A stretch of DNA of 46,086 bases from assembly GCA_938030895.1 (NCBI GenBank), contig CALHIV010000012.1:1-46086 (forward strand), written 5' to 3'. Positions 34,460-43,742 of this stretch are shown here, piece after piece; position 1 is the first letter of the stretch; every line of letters starts with the position of its first letter. The notes beneath the pieces are model-generated. The model saw only the letters and a program-made list of their open reading frames with translations. It was not told the DNA's origin and ran no database searches. Source of the DNA: an uncultured Nitrososphaerales archaeon. GTDB taxonomy: Archaea > Thermoproteota > Nitrososphaeria > Nitrososphaerales > Nitrosocaldaceae. The position numbers and the translations under genes were made by a program.

Positions 34460-35822
34460 TTACATAGAGTTGCTAAAGGAGAGAGGAGAGCTTGTATGTA
34501 TATCTAAAGCAGTATCTACAGTATTTGAGATAGCGGCACTAACAGCAAAGTTCGATGGGAGAGAAGCTCTACTCTTTGAGAATGTGAAGAATGAGAAGGA
34601 TTATGGTTATGGGAGTGAGAGATGTAGTAATAGTAAAGATAGAGATAAAGGAATAAAGGTTGTATCAAATCTATGTGGCACAAGGAAGAGATTTGCATAT
34701 GCATTAGGATGCGATGAGAAGAGCATACATAGCACTATAGCAAAGGCTACAACATCACCTATTAGGCCCAGCATGGATGATGGGATGCTAGCAAGTAACA
34801 CCTCAGATACACTAGATATACTCCCTATAGTCACGCACTTTGAGAAGGATGCTGGACCATTCATAACCTCGTCCATAGTATTTGCTAGGGATGAGGAGAA
34901 TGATAGGCAGAATGCATCTGTGCATAGACTACTCTACCTAGATGAGAGGCATATGGCAGTGAGGATGGTTGAGGGGAGGCATCTGCATAGATGCTACCAA
35001 TACGCTAAGGAGCGTGGAGAAGATCTTAAGGTTAGTATTGTAGTAGGTGTACATCCAGCAGTACTCATAGCAGCAGCATACCAAGCAGATTACAACGTCG
35101 ATGAACTCCATATAGCAAATGCTATACTCAGTAACAGACTCAAGGTTAGCAGAACTGGCAATGGTCTGTTAGTACCCTCTGATGCAGAGATCGTACTTGA
35201 GGGGAAGATATTGAAGGATGTGTACGCTGAGGAGTGGATGGTTGAGATGCTAAGAACCTATGATCATAAGAGGAAGCAGCCTGTCTTCGAGTTAGAGGCA
35301 TTGAGGTATAGGGATGGTGCAATATACCATGATATACTTGCTGGTTACTCTGAGCATAGGCTGCTGATGGGCATGCCTGTTGAATCAAAGATATTCAATA
35401 CTGTGAAGAGTGTAGTACCAACAACAAGGCAGGTAGTGCTAACAGATGGGGGATGTAACTGGCTCCATGCTGTAATCCAGATAAGGAAGAGGCTTGAAGG
35501 AGAATCAAAGAATGCATTGATAGCAGCATTCGCAGCCCATCCCTCACTGAAGCTTGCAATAGTTGTTGATGATGATATAGATCCAAACGATCCAAATGCT
35601 GTGGAGTATGCTCTAGCAACTAGGTTCCAAGCAGATAGAGGCTTGATAGTCATCAGAGATGCAAAGGGTTCAAGTCTAGATCCATCGAGCGATCAAGAGC
35701 ATCTGTTGACATCAAAACTTGGTATAGATGCAACTGCATCACTCCTTAAGGATAGATCTAGATTCGAGATAGCAAGGATACCAATGCTTGATGATGTAAA
35801 GATAGAGGATTACATTGCATAG
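34449..35822 (+). CDS. UbiD-family decarboxylase, candidate anhydromevalonate phosphate decarboxylase
   Basis: UbiD enzymes are reversible decarboxylases that use prenylated FMN. The N-terminus (MLRDYIELLKERGELVCISK) and segments such as LDILPIVTHFEKDAGPFITS, ASVHRLLYLDERHMAVRMVE and VSIVVGVHPAVLIAAAYQAD are typical. At 457 residues it is complete. In archaea with the modified mevalonate route, a UbiD homologue decarboxylates trans-anhydromevalonate 5-phosphate on the way to isopentenyl phosphate, and that is my leading guess for substrate. No prenyl-FMN synthase (UbiX) or mevalonate gene is adjacent. The ATG at 34449 is preferred over 34437. The coding region overlaps the gene upstream. Confidence 0.86.
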   Translation: MLRDYIELLKERGELVCISKAVSTVFEIAALTAKFDGREALLFENVKNEKDYGYGSERCSNSKDRDKGIKVVSNLCGTRKRFAYALGCDEKSIHSTIAKATTSPIRPSMDDGMLASNTSDTLDILPIVTHFEKDAGPFITSSIVFARDEENDRQNASVHRLLYLDERHMAVRMVEGRHLHRCYQYAKERGEDLKVSIVVGVHPAVLIAAAYQADYNVDELHIANAILSNRLKVSRTGNGLLVPSDAEIVLEGKILKDVYAEEWMVEMLRTYDHKRKQPVFELEALRYRDGAIYHDILAGYSEHRLLMGMPVESKIFNTVKSVVPTTRQVVLTDGGCNWLHAVIQIRKRLEGESKNALIAAFAAHPSLKLAIVVDDDIDPNDPNAVEYALATRFQADRGLIVIRDAKGSSLDPSSDQEHLLTSKLGIDATASLLKDRSRFEIARIPMLDDVKIEDYIA

Positions 35823-35834
35823 AGATTACCTTGC

Positions 35835-35886
35835 TCTATCAATCAATCTATCAATCCATCTATCCATCTATTATTCAATCTATCTC
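35835..35886. repeat. ATCA/ATCT/ATCC simple-sequence tract
   Basis: Four-base units (atcaatcaatctatcaatcc and similar) follow the ubiD stop. The remaining spacer to 36061 is AT-rich with TATA-like stretches near 35945-35960 and 35990-35998 that may drive the RTX gene. No other gene is visible. Confidence 0.75.
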
Positions 35887-36061
35887 TGTCTGTTCTGTGA
35901 TACTCTTTACTAATACCTTAGTTCCCGTCAATATGTATCATCTATGTTAAATATAAATTAAAGAACAAAAACACCTCTTTCTACTACCTATATTTAAGGA
36001 TTAGCGTAGAAATACTAGATACGTACAAACTGCTATTACATATTAGGCTATATATCAGACT

Positions 36062-37978
36062 ATGGCGGACAATCATATAGAGAGAGATGGAGATGGGCGA
36101 CTTGCAATCCCTGGTAGAGGATTGAAGGTAAGTATACTGATATGGGCTCTGCTATCACCAGTACTATCGGTCTCGGAGTGGGCATATGCAACAGATCCAT
36201 TCTGTCCTCCTAATCTTACACCTACTAAGCAGGGTACCGATGGCAATGACATAATTTATGGCACAAATGGCAATGACATAATATTTGCTGGCGATGGCGA
36301 TGATATAATATATGGTAATGGAGGAGACGATATAATATGTGGTGGTGGAGGTAATGATAAGATCTATGGAGGAGACGGGAATGATCAGATCTATGGTGGT
36401 TATGGCAACGATGAGATATATGGAGGTGCAGGGAATGACTTTGTAGATGGTGGGCCTAACAACGACCTAATCAATGGCGGTGATGGCAATGATACATTGC
36501 TTGGAGGCGACGGCAATGATACAATATATGGAGGTAATGACGATGATACCATAAATGGTGGTTTAGGGGCTGATATGCTTTATGGCGGTAATGGCAACGA
36601 TACCATACAGGGCGGTGAGGGTAATGATAGGTTGAGTGGAGGCGATGGGGATGACTTCCTGAACGGTAATGAGGGCAATGATAGGATAGATGGCGGTAAT
36701 GGTAACGATACCATATATGGAGGGCCAGGCAATGATTTCTTGAATGGCGGTGATGGCGATGATAAGATCTACGGAGAGGATGGTGATGATAGAGTTCACG
36801 CTGGTAATGGTAATGATTATCTAGATGGTGGCAACGGTAATGACTACCTCTATGGCGGTGATGGTGATGATGAGATCTACGGAAGAGATGGTGATGATCA
36901 GCTTTATGGTGTAAAAGGTAACGACAAACTCTATGGTGGTGCAGGGAATGACTGGCTCAGTGGCGGATTTAGTGATGGCGATGATGGTGTTGATATACTA
37001 TATGGAGAGGATGGAAGAGATTGGCTTGAGGGTGGCAGTAACGATGATGAGCTCTATGGAGGTAATGGTAATGATCATCTATTCGGTCAGGCTGGCAATG
37101 ATAAGCTCATAGACGATCATGGCGCAGATTTTCTAGTTGGTGGGGATGGTGACGACTACATAGATGGAGGTATGGATGATGATATGATATTCGGCGGTAA
37201 TGGCAATGATATACTCATAGGAGGTATGGGTATGGATATGATATTTGGTGGGCCTGGTGATGATATAATTTATGGTGGCGATGATGCTGACTGGCTTAGC
37301 GGTGAGGGTGGTAATGATACTATCTATGGTGGCAATGGAGTAGATCATATTATGGGAGGGCCAGGAGATGATAAGCTGTATGGTAATGCTGGTAACGACC
37401 ATATTGAAGGAGGCGATGGGAATGACTATGCTGATGGAGGAGAAGGGGCAGATTATATATTTGGTAATAATGGAGATGATGAACTCTACGGAAATGATGG
37501 TGATGATGTGAAGATAGATGGCGGTGATGGTAATGATAAGCTTTATGGTGGCGATGGCAATGACTGGCTAACAGGCGGTAGGGGCGATGATGAATTGCAT
37601 GGCGATGCTGGAGATGATAGGGTCGAAGATTACTTTGGCAATGATATACTCTATGGTGGCGATGGTAATGATATAATTGTAGGAGGCGTAGGCAATGATA
37701 GACTCTATGGTGGCGATGGCAATGATATTCTTGATGGTGGTGATGGTAACGATTACCTAGAAGGAGGCAATGGGGATGATTACATGACTGGTGGACAAGG
37801 AGATGATAAGCTTGATAGCAGAGACGGTATAGCGGATAATGATTACATGGATGGCGGTGATGGTAACGATAGCTGCATTGGCGATCCCGACACAACAGTT
37901 CTATGCGAAGTGAACCAACTACAAGCAACTACAGGCCTTCAATCTACCAATTTATTTATTTATTTATTTTATCTTTAG
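36062..37978 (+). CDS. Secreted RTX (hemolysin-type calcium-binding repeat) protein
   Basis: A 638-residue protein made mainly of calcium-binding nonapeptides of the form GGxGxDxUx. Residues 22-43 look like a signal peptide ([20 protein letters not shown], then AYA before Thr-44). From residue 58 to about 605 I count about 60 consecutive repeats ([18 protein letters not shown] and variants), with a few longer units (for example [14 protein letters not shown]). Such repeats fold into a parallel beta-roll that binds Ca2+ between turns. There is no catalytic domain and no obvious type I secretion signal; export is probably by Sec. Four cysteines flank or punctuate the repeats (FCPP, IICGG, SCIG, VLCEV). 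Function is unknown; a calcium-bound surface or matrix protein is plausible. Confidence 0.9.
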   Translation: MADNHIERDGDGRLAIPGRGLKVSILIWALLSPVLSVSEWAYATDPFCPPNLTPTKQGTDGNDIIYGTNGNDIIFAGDGDDIIYGNGGDDIICGGGGNDKIYGGDGNDQIYGGYGNDEIYGGAGNDFVDGGPNNDLINGGDGNDTLLGGDGNDTIYGGNDDDTINGGLGADMLYGGNGNDTIQGGEGNDRLSGGDGDDFLNGNEGNDRIDGGNGNDTIYGGPGNDFLNGGDGDDKIYGEDGDDRVHAGNGNDYLDGGNGNDYLYGGDGDDEIYGRDGDDQLYGVKGNDKLYGGAGNDWLSGGFSDGDDGVDILYGEDGRDWLEGGSNDDELYGGNGNDHLFGQAGNDKLIDDHGADFLVGGDGDDYIDGGMDDDMIFGGNGNDILIGGMGMDMIFGGPGDDIIYGGDDADWLSGEGGNDTIYGGNGVDHIMGGPGDDKLYGNAGNDHIEGGDGNDYADGGEGADYIFGNNGDDELYGNDGDDVKIDGGDGNDKLYGGDGNDWLTGGRGDDELHGDAGDDRVEDYFGNDILYGGDGNDIIVGGVGNDRLYGGDGNDILDGGDGNDYLEGGNGDDYMTGGQGDDKLDSRDGIADNDYMDGGDGNDSCIGDPDTTVLCEVNQLQATTGLQSTNLFIYLFYL

Positions 37979-37989
37979 CTAATTTATAT

Positions 37990-38874
37990 TTATAAAAGTA
38001 GGTCAACTATCATAGCTATGAACAATACAGCAAGATATGGGCTTGAGAACTTGAATAGCCTCCATGCTTTATCTTCATCCGGCTTCCACAGTAGCTGTAT
38101 GCTCATAACAGCTACAATTGCGCCTATCACAACTGCTACTGTAAGGTAGATGTACCCGAAGTATCCTGTATATGTTAATGTGATGCTGAATACCACCATG
38201 AGCAGTGTTGTAGCAGCTATAACCCTTGTAGACGTGCTCACGCTATTGACAACTGGGAGCATAGGTATATTGGCGTTGTAGTAATCTCCCTTGAACCTTA
38301 GTGCTAGGCTCCATATATGCATTGGTATCCACAGGAAGACAAGTAGAGCAAGCATCACACCGACCTCTATATTTGCTAACGTAATTGATACATAACCTAT
38401 CAATGCTGGCATGCCACCAGAGAAGCCCCCAAGCACTATATTCGCCCTACTCCTCCTCTTCAGTAACTTGCTGTAAACTACAACATAATCGAATATACCA
38501 AACGCCATTAGCATGAGAGCATACAGATTTATCATCGCTGATGTTACCAATGCTATCGCTATGAGTATAGAGCCATAATATAGTGCATGCCTAGCATCTA
38601 TCCTCTTGCTTGGAATTGGTCTATGCCTAGTCCTCTCCATTATCGCATCTATATCCCTATCAATATAACTTGATACCGTATTTGCACCAGCAGAACCTGC
38701 GGTTACAGATATGAGGAGTAGTATCCAGATTATGATATCAGCATCAACACCACTTATATTGGATGCTATTATAGCAGATGCGAATGCAGTGAAGACTAGC
38801 AAGTACCATATCTTTGGCTTTGTCACCTCCCAGTAATTTCTTATGCTATATCCTACTCTGCTCTTAAGCAACAA
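37990..38874 (-). CDS. ctaB: Protoheme IX farnesyltransferase (heme O synthase)
   Basis: Adds a farnesyl-type group to heme B to make heme O for heme-copper terminal oxidases. This UbiA-superfamily membrane protein has about eight to nine helices and the catalytic Asp-rich motif DRDIDAIMERTRHRP, followed by the RPIPSKRI segment. A second polar loop contains ALRFKGDYYNANIPMLPVV. At 294 residues it is full length. It stands as a single gene, convergent with the RTX gene; the oxidase genes are not in the window. Confidence 0.94.
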   Translation of the reverse strand: MLLKSRVGYSIRNYWEVTKPKIWYLLVFTAFASAIIASNISGVDADIIIWILLLISVTAGSAGANTVSSYIDRDIDAIMERTRHRPIPSKRIDARHALYYGSILIAIALVTSAMINLYALMLMAFGIFDYVVVYSKLLKRRSRANIVLGGFSGGMPALIGYVSITLANIEVGVMLALLVFLWIPMHIWSLALRFKGDYYNANIPMLPVVNSVSTSTRVIAATTLLMVVFSITLTYTGYFGYIYLTVAVVIGAIVAVMSIQLLWKPDEDKAWRLFKFSSPYLAVLFIAMIVDLLL

Positions 38875-38933
38875 CTACTATCCTCACTCTTACTCTTATG
38901 GCTGCTAGATCTTATTTATAGTATTTCTCTACT

Positions 38934-38960
38934 ATTAGCATTAGTATTAGCATTAGCATC
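38934..38960. repeat. Hexanucleotide tract (ATTAGC / ATTAGT)n
   Basis: Four to five copies of a six-base unit (attagc or attagt) lie in the spacer between ctaB and the Lrp-family gene. This is probably the upstream region of ctaB. Confidence 0.75.
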
Positions 38961-38977
38961 ATTGTAATCTTTAGCCT

Positions 38978-39454
38978 CTACTTCGTCACTAGCGGTAGAA
39001 CAACCTCTGAGAACGTTGGTTCCTTTGTAGTCCTCTTCATCTCTATGAACGTCTCTGTCCTCTGCACCCCTTCTAATCTACCGATCTTATCTGATACTAT
39101 ATGATGGATCTCATCTAGAGTCTTTGCAGTTAATGTAACGAGCATATCGAACCTGCCTGTAACCTCTGCTATCTCTCTAACCTCTGGTATCTTCATAAGC
39201 CCTGAGATTATGCTATCCCTCATCTTTGAGTCCATGTTTATCCCCGTGATAGCTTTAACATTATAACCAAGCATCTCCTCATTTAGGATGATGGTATACT
39301 TCTTTATCAGCCCTATCTTGATCAGCCTCTTTATCCTGCTATAGACTACGGATGCATTGACATTTATCTTCTTGCTCAGTTTAGGTACTGATATACTAGC
39401 ATCCATAATAAGTTCACTCACTATCTGCATATCTAATTCATCTATTTTGGGCAT
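38978..39454 (-). CDS. Lrp/AsnC-family transcriptional regulator
   Basis: A 158-residue DNA-binding protein. Residues 1-50 are the Lrp winged helix-turn-helix (KIDELDMQIVSELIMDASIS, then VPKLSKKINVNASVVYSRIK). Residues 65-140 are the RAM ligand-binding domain (YNVKAITGINMDSKMRDSII, then VREIAEVTGRFDMLVTLTA). The tail is slightly extended. Members sense amino acids or related metabolites. The aspartate-semialdehyde dehydrogenase gene lies just upstream on the same strand and could be a target, but no operator is evident. Confidence 0.94.
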   Translation of the reverse strand: MPKIDELDMQIVSELIMDASISVPKLSKKINVNASVVYSRIKRLIKIGLIKKYTIILNEEMLGYNVKAITGINMDSKMRDSIISGLMKIPEVREIAEVTGRFDMLVTLTAKTLDEIHHIVSDKIGRLEGVQRTETFIEMKRTTKEPTFSEVVLPLVTK

Positions 39455-39518
39455 AGCTATCTAAATTATTTAGTGAGTACTCGTTAATAAACTTATTTCT
39501 TATACATAGGGCAGATGG

Positions 39519-40616
39519 TTAGAGGAGTTCTCTAACCTTGAGCATCTCTGCTAAGAGTACTGCGCCTTTTGCAGAGCCCATCTTCTCATTATGTGATAAT
39601 AGAACATACTTGATACCCCTCTCGAATGCTGTATCCTTCCTTATCCTCCCAACTATAGTGCTCATACCATCATTGACATCCCTATCGAGTCTAGGCTGTG
39701 GCCTACTTGGGTCATCATGCACTATTATGTAATCTGCTGGAGCGGATGGGAGATCCTTTATGCTAACACCTCTGGAGTATTTGAGCATTACATGCTTCAC
39801 ATCATCTGGCTCACAGTCCCTACTAGTCTCTACGAATGCACACTCTGTATGCCCATCTATCACTGGCACCCTAGTACATGTGCAGCTAACCCTGAATCTA
39901 GCATCATCTATTCTCCCATCACTGAACTTGCCAAGTATCTTCCTTGCCTCTACCTGTACCTTCTCCTCCTCCTTTGGTATGAAAGGTATTATGTTATCGA
40001 ATATGTCTAGGGCAGAAACCCCAGGACTCCTCCCTGCACCTGATACCGCTTGTAGAGAGGTCATTATAACCCTCTCTATGCCGAACGCATCCTGTATGGG
40101 CTTGAGTGTTATAGCCAAACCTGTGGTTGTGCAGTTAGGTAAGGGGGCTATGAACCCATTCCAACCCCTCTTCTCCCTCTGCACCTCTAGGAGCTCTGCA
40201 TGTGCATCATTTACCCCTGGTATGAGTATAGGCACATCCTGCTCATACCTGAATGCTGCTGCTGTGCTTATCACTGGTGTATGCTCAGCCAACCTTGGTT
40301 CTATAACCCTAGCATCATCGCTCTCAACTGCTGTGAATATGAGATCGTAATCTCTAGCATCTATCTCACCAACACTCTTGATTACCATCTCTTTAGCATA
40401 CTCTGGTATAGGCGTGCGTTGATGCCACTTCAGTATTCCTGTACTACTATCCCTTAATGCGTCTATATACCTCTTACCTGCAGAGCGCTCAGATGCTGCA
40501 ACTGCCTTAACCTCGAACCATGGATGCTTATCTAGCGCTACTATGAACTCCTGTCCTACTACCCCAGTTGCCCCTATAATCGCCACACTTAGCATGGTAT
40601 CTCTCTGCAGGGGCAT
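39519..40616 (-). CDS. asd: Aspartate-semialdehyde dehydrogenase / malonyl-CoA reductase family
   Basis: NADP-dependent enzyme that reduces aspartyl phosphate to the semialdehyde for Lys, Thr and Met synthesis. The Rossmann motif IIGATGVVGQEF, the nucleophile Cys in APLPNCTTTGLAITL, the segment SGAGRSPGVSALDIFDN and HTECAFVE with the catalytic His are all present. At 365 residues it is full length. In Sulfolobales a close relative acts as malonyl-CoA reductase of the carbon-fixation cycle, so that role cannot be excluded here. Context (Lrp regulator, CobD) favours amino-acid metabolism. It is divergent from the cobD-like gene. Confidence 0.9.
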   Translation of the reverse strand: MPLQRDTMLSVAIIGATGVVGQEFIVALDKHPWFEVKAVAASERSAGKRYIDALRDSSTGILKWHQRTPIPEYAKEMVIKSVGEIDARDYDLIFTAVESDDARVIEPRLAEHTPVISTAAAFRYEQDVPILIPGVNDAHAELLEVQREKRGWNGFIAPLPNCTTTGLAITLKPIQDAFGIERVIMTSLQAVSGAGRSPGVSALDIFDNIIPFIPKEEEKVQVEARKILGKFSDGRIDDARFRVSCTCTRVPVIDGHTECAFVETSRDCEPDDVKHVMLKYSRGVSIKDLPSAPADYIIVHDDPSRPQPRLDRDVNDGMSTIVGRIRKDTAFERGIKYVLLSHNEKMGSAKGAVLLAEMLKVRELL

Positions 40617-40688
40617 TATTTATTATTAATGCTTTATACACTGCTTCATGCTCGAACAAACCTAAATACTAGTGATAAAGAGGAGTAT

Positions 40689-41810
40689 ATGTTGGATAGT
40701 TTGGCCAATATCAAACCCAGTATACTAGCCATGAAGAGCATAGTTCATGGCGGCAAACACTACCTGCAATCATCCAATACCTTAATAGACTTCAGTACAA
40801 GCGTTAATCCACTGGGCCCCTCACCTAGGGTTAAGGAGGTTATAGTGAAGAGCATAGATGCTATAGCAGAGTACCCAGATAACAGTTGTAGGAGGTTCAG
40901 GAGGGCAGCTGCAGAGTATATTGGTGTGGATGATTCATGTATAGTGGTAGGGAATGGTAGTAGCGAGTTGATATACCTTATAGCAGATGCTTTCCTTGCT
41001 AAGGATGATACAGCCTTGATAATCCAACCAACATTCTCAGAGTATGAGCGTGCATCAATTAAGAACTCTGCAAAGGTTGAGCATCTATCATTGCCTTTAG
41101 GATTTGAATTCAAAGGTGAGCATATTGATATGCTGGATGAGCATATGAATGGTGCAAGACTACTCTTCATATGCAATCCTAACAACCCTACAGGCTCAGT
41201 TATAGAGAGGGAGATGTTATTGAGGATCGTTGAGAGAGCATATGATAAGGGTGTCATGGTGGTGCTGGATGAGTGCTTCATGGAGTTCTCTAGCGTAGAT
41301 TGCTCACTTGCAAGATATGTTGAGGAGTTCAATAACCTTATAGTGTTAAGGTCGTTAACTAAAGCATTTGGGTTTGCAGGGCTGAGGCTAGGCTACTGCT
41401 TAGCAGATTCCAAGCTTGCAAGTGTGCTAGCAGATGCAAAGGTGCCATGGAGTGTGAATGCCCTAGCAGAGGCAGCGGGTGTGGAGGCCCTAAATGATAG
41501 AGAGTATATAGAGATGAGCAAGGTTATACTCTCTAGGGAGAGGGATTATATGCATAGGATGCTTGAAGGGATAGGCTACTACCCATTGAGATCGAGCGTG
41601 AACTTCTTCCTCGTTAGGATACACGATGGTATGAACTCCACTCTTCTAAGGGATAAGTTACTGCATAAGGGTATGCTAGTTAGGGACTGTAGTAACTTCC
41701 ATGGGCTAGAGGATGGGAGATACATTAGGATAGCACCTAGGCTTAGAGCAGAGAATGAACTGCTCATAGATGCTATGGAGGGCATATTGAATGAACAGGG
41801 AAGATGCTAG
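40689..41810 (+). CDS. cobD: CobD/HisC-like PLP aminotransferase (threonine-phosphate decarboxylase candidate)
   Basis: A class I/II PLP enzyme. In cobalamin synthesis CobD makes aminopropanol phosphate from threonine phosphate; HisC is its close homologue. Here FSTSVNPLGPSPRVKEVI, VVGNGSSELIYLIADAF, CNPNNPTGS, VVLDECFMEF and the PLP lysine in RSLTKAFGFAGLRLGY (K225) are seen. The operon with cbiP, cbiB, cobS and cobY argues for CobD. The frame is open upstream to 40629, but the ATG at 40689 follows GAGGAG and begins MLDSLANIKPS, so it is preferred (about 373 residues). It overlaps cbiP by 20 bases. Confidence 0.87.
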   Translation: MLDSLANIKPSILAMKSIVHGGKHYLQSSNTLIDFSTSVNPLGPSPRVKEVIVKSIDAIAEYPDNSCRRFRRAAAEYIGVDDSCIVVGNGSSELIYLIADAFLAKDDTALIIQPTFSEYERASIKNSAKVEHLSLPLGFEFKGEHIDMLDEHMNGARLLFICNPNNPTGSVIEREMLLRIVERAYDKGVMVVLDECFMEFSSVDCSLARYVEEFNNLIVLRSLTKAFGFAGLRLGYCLADSKLASVLADAKVPWSVNALAEAAGVEALNDREYIEMSKVILSRERDYMHRMLEGIGYYPLRSSVNFFLVRIHDGMNSTLLRDKLLHKGMLVRDCSNFHGLEDGRYIRIAPRLRAENELLIDAMEGILNEQGRC

Positions 41811-42684
41811 ACTAGCAAGGTGCATAATGGTACAGGGCACAGCATCGAGTGCTGGTAAGAGCATAATAACAACTGCACTCTGCAGGATAATTGCAGATCT
41901 CGGCTATAAGGTTACACCATTCAAGGCACAGAATATGTCCTCAAACGTATACATAACGAATGATGGGTTAGAGATGGCAAATGCTCAAGCACTACAGGCA
42001 CTCGCTGCTAGAGTCGAGCCAGATGTTCATATGAACCCTATACTCCTCAAACCTATGGGAGATTATATGAGTAGTGTCATCATCCTAGGCAAGGAGTACA
42101 AGATAATGCATGCTAGAGATTATTACAGGTTTGCAATAAGCAAGGGTCTTGGTATAGTGTTATCATCATTGAGGCATCTATCATCCAAGAGCGAGATCAT
42201 AGTTATAGAGGGTGCTGGTAGTCCTGCTGAGATCAACATAGCAAGGTATGATATAGCGAATATGAGACTTGCAGAGGCGATAGGTGCACCAGTACTGATA
42301 GTCTCAGATATAGAGAGGGGGGGTTGCTTTGCAAGCATGATAGGTACTCTTACACTCCTCAAGAGGAGGGAGAAGGACCTTGTAAAAGGATTCATAATAA
42401 ACAAATTCAGAGGGGACCGATCCATACTTGCTGGAGCACTATCGAGATTTGAGAGGATGAGCGGTAAGAGAGTACTTGGGGTTGTACCATTCATAGATGA
42501 TCTTGCACTACCTGAAGAGGACTCGTTATCTAGCAAGGGAGGTTATAGATGTAGATGTAGAGGCGGAGGCGGAGGCTATGATGCTACTACACTTAATCCT
42601 AGGCTAGATGGTATGATAGATAGATTGAGCAAGGTAGTTAAGGATAGTATAGCAGTAGATGAGATAATGGAGATGCTCGTCTAA
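41791..42684 (+). CDS. cbiP: Cobyric acid synthase CbiP, short form without glutaminase domain
   Basis: CbiP amidates adenosylcobyrinic a,c-diamide at four carboxylates using ATP and glutamine-derived ammonia. The N-terminal ATPase domain is complete: P-loop GTASSAGKS at 16-24, PFKAQNMSSNVYITNDGLEM, EGAGSPAEINIARYDIANM, VSDIERGGCFASMIGTL and FINDLALPEEDSL-like FIDDLALPEEDSL. Usual proteins are 480-500 residues with a C-terminal class I glutaminase domain; this one is 297. After residue 250 a Gly/Arg/Cys-rich linker (GGYRCRCRGGGGGYD) leads straight to DGMIDRLSKVVKDSIAVDEI, which resembles the extreme C-terminus of full-length CbiP. No frameshift remnant of the glutaminase follows. It overlaps cobD and precedes cbiB. 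Confidence 0.88.
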   Translation: MNREDARLARCIMVQGTASSAGKSIITTALCRIIADLGYKVTPFKAQNMSSNVYITNDGLEMANAQALQALAARVEPDVHMNPILLKPMGDYMSSVIILGKEYKIMHARDYYRFAISKGLGIVLSSLRHLSSKSEIIVIEGAGSPAEINIARYDIANMRLAEAIGAPVLIVSDIERGGCFASMIGTLTLLKRREKDLVKGFIINKFRGDRSILAGALSRFERMSGKRVLGVVPFIDDLALPEEDSLSSKGGYRCRCRGGGGGYDATTLNPRLDGMIDRLSKVVKDSIAVDEIMEMLV

Positions 42685-42699
42685 GTCTCTCCTGTTGAT

Positions 42700-43701
42700 A
42701 TGGAGTTATCAGAATTATTACAGCAGATGCAAGGGATGATGGTACAGCAGCAACAGCAGCCACAACTAACTCTAACTATACATCTTACTATACTTGTTGG
42801 TGCGCTATTGCTAGATCTACTCTTTGGAGAGTATCCAGCAAGGCTACATCCCACCGTCTTTATTGGCAGAGCAATATCGCTACTCAAGGCTAGGCTTAAG
42901 CATAGATCTAAGATCAGGGAATATGCCAATGGCTTCATATCTGCTGTAGCACTCATCGCATCTGTGTATCTGTTAGCATATACCACGCTATCAATTCTAG
43001 AAGTTAATGGGATAGCACTGATAATAGCATCTGTATTCTTGTTGAAGAGTACATTCGCAATAAGGGCGATGGAAGAGCATGCATATGCAGTGATTAACTC
43101 ACTTAGGCTCAACGATATAGCAACCGCTAGATCCAATCTCTCAATGATAGTTGGAAGGGACACATCTAGACTAGATGAGGAGCATATACTCTCAGCAACT
43201 ATAGAGAGTATAGGAGAGAGTACGGTAGATGGTATAACATCACCACTCTTCTACTATGCACTACTAGGGGTACCTGGTGCACTTGCATATAGGACTATAA
43301 ACACACTAGACTCCATGATAGGATACAGGGATGAGTACCATAGGTATATAGGCTATGCATCTGCCAAACTCGATACAATAGCAAACTACATACCTGCTAG
43401 GCTTACAGCCCTAACCATGATACTAGCAGCGATGCTTCTAAGGCTGGATTGGAGGAATGCTTTGAGGATAATGCTCAGGGATAGGCATAACACGCAGAGC
43501 TTGAACTCTGGCTACCCTATGTCTGTTATGGCTGGATCTTTAAGGATAAGGTTAGAGAAGATAGGCTACTATACACTTGGGGATAGGGAGAATGCTATAA
43601 CGATAGAGCACTGTAAGATAGCCCTTAGGGTTATGAAGTTGAGTAGCATGATATTCATAGCGATCGTAGTGCTTCCATTATTGGTCATGGGGATTGCATA
43701 A
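42700..43701 (+). CDS. cbiB: Adenosylcobinamide-phosphate synthase CbiB
   Basis: This membrane enzyme joins aminopropanol phosphate to cobyric acid. Signature segments are ALLLDLLFGEYPARLHPTVF, RAMEEHAYAV, IVGRDTSRLDEEHILSATIE, ESTVDGITSPLFYYAL, YRTINTLDSMIGY and the late RDRHNTQSLNSGYPMSVMAG. At 333 residues it is full length, with a Gln-rich N-terminus (MVQQQQQPQL) in front of the first helix. It follows cbiP after 15 bases and precedes cobS by 41 bases, so it belongs to the same operon. Confidence 0.95.
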   Translation: MELSELLQQMQGMMVQQQQQPQLTLTIHLTILVGALLLDLLFGEYPARLHPTVFIGRAISLLKARLKHRSKIREYANGFISAVALIASVYLLAYTTLSILEVNGIALIIASVFLLKSTFAIRAMEEHAYAVINSLRLNDIATARSNLSMIVGRDTSRLDEEHILSATIESIGESTVDGITSPLFYYALLGVPGALAYRTINTLDSMIGYRDEYHRYIGYASAKLDTIANYIPARLTALTMILAAMLLRLDWRNALRIMLRDRHNTQSLNSGYPMSVMAGSLRIRLEKIGYYTLGDRENAITIEHCKIALRVMKLSSMIFIAIVVLPLLVMGIA

Positions 43702-43742
43702 ACTAGAAACTAGAATATATGCATGATTGGTAAGATGATCCC

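Noticed and set aside
36230-37880. Dense regular DNA repeats resembling an array such as CRISPR
   Set aside because: The period is 27 bp, in frame with nonapeptides, and the units vary at wobble positions; there are no constant repeats with unique spacers.
37350-37928. Long minus-strand frame of 192 codons within the RTX gene
   Set aside because: It is the antisense shadow of the repeats and its His/Tyr-rich composition is an artefact of the GGxGxD codons.
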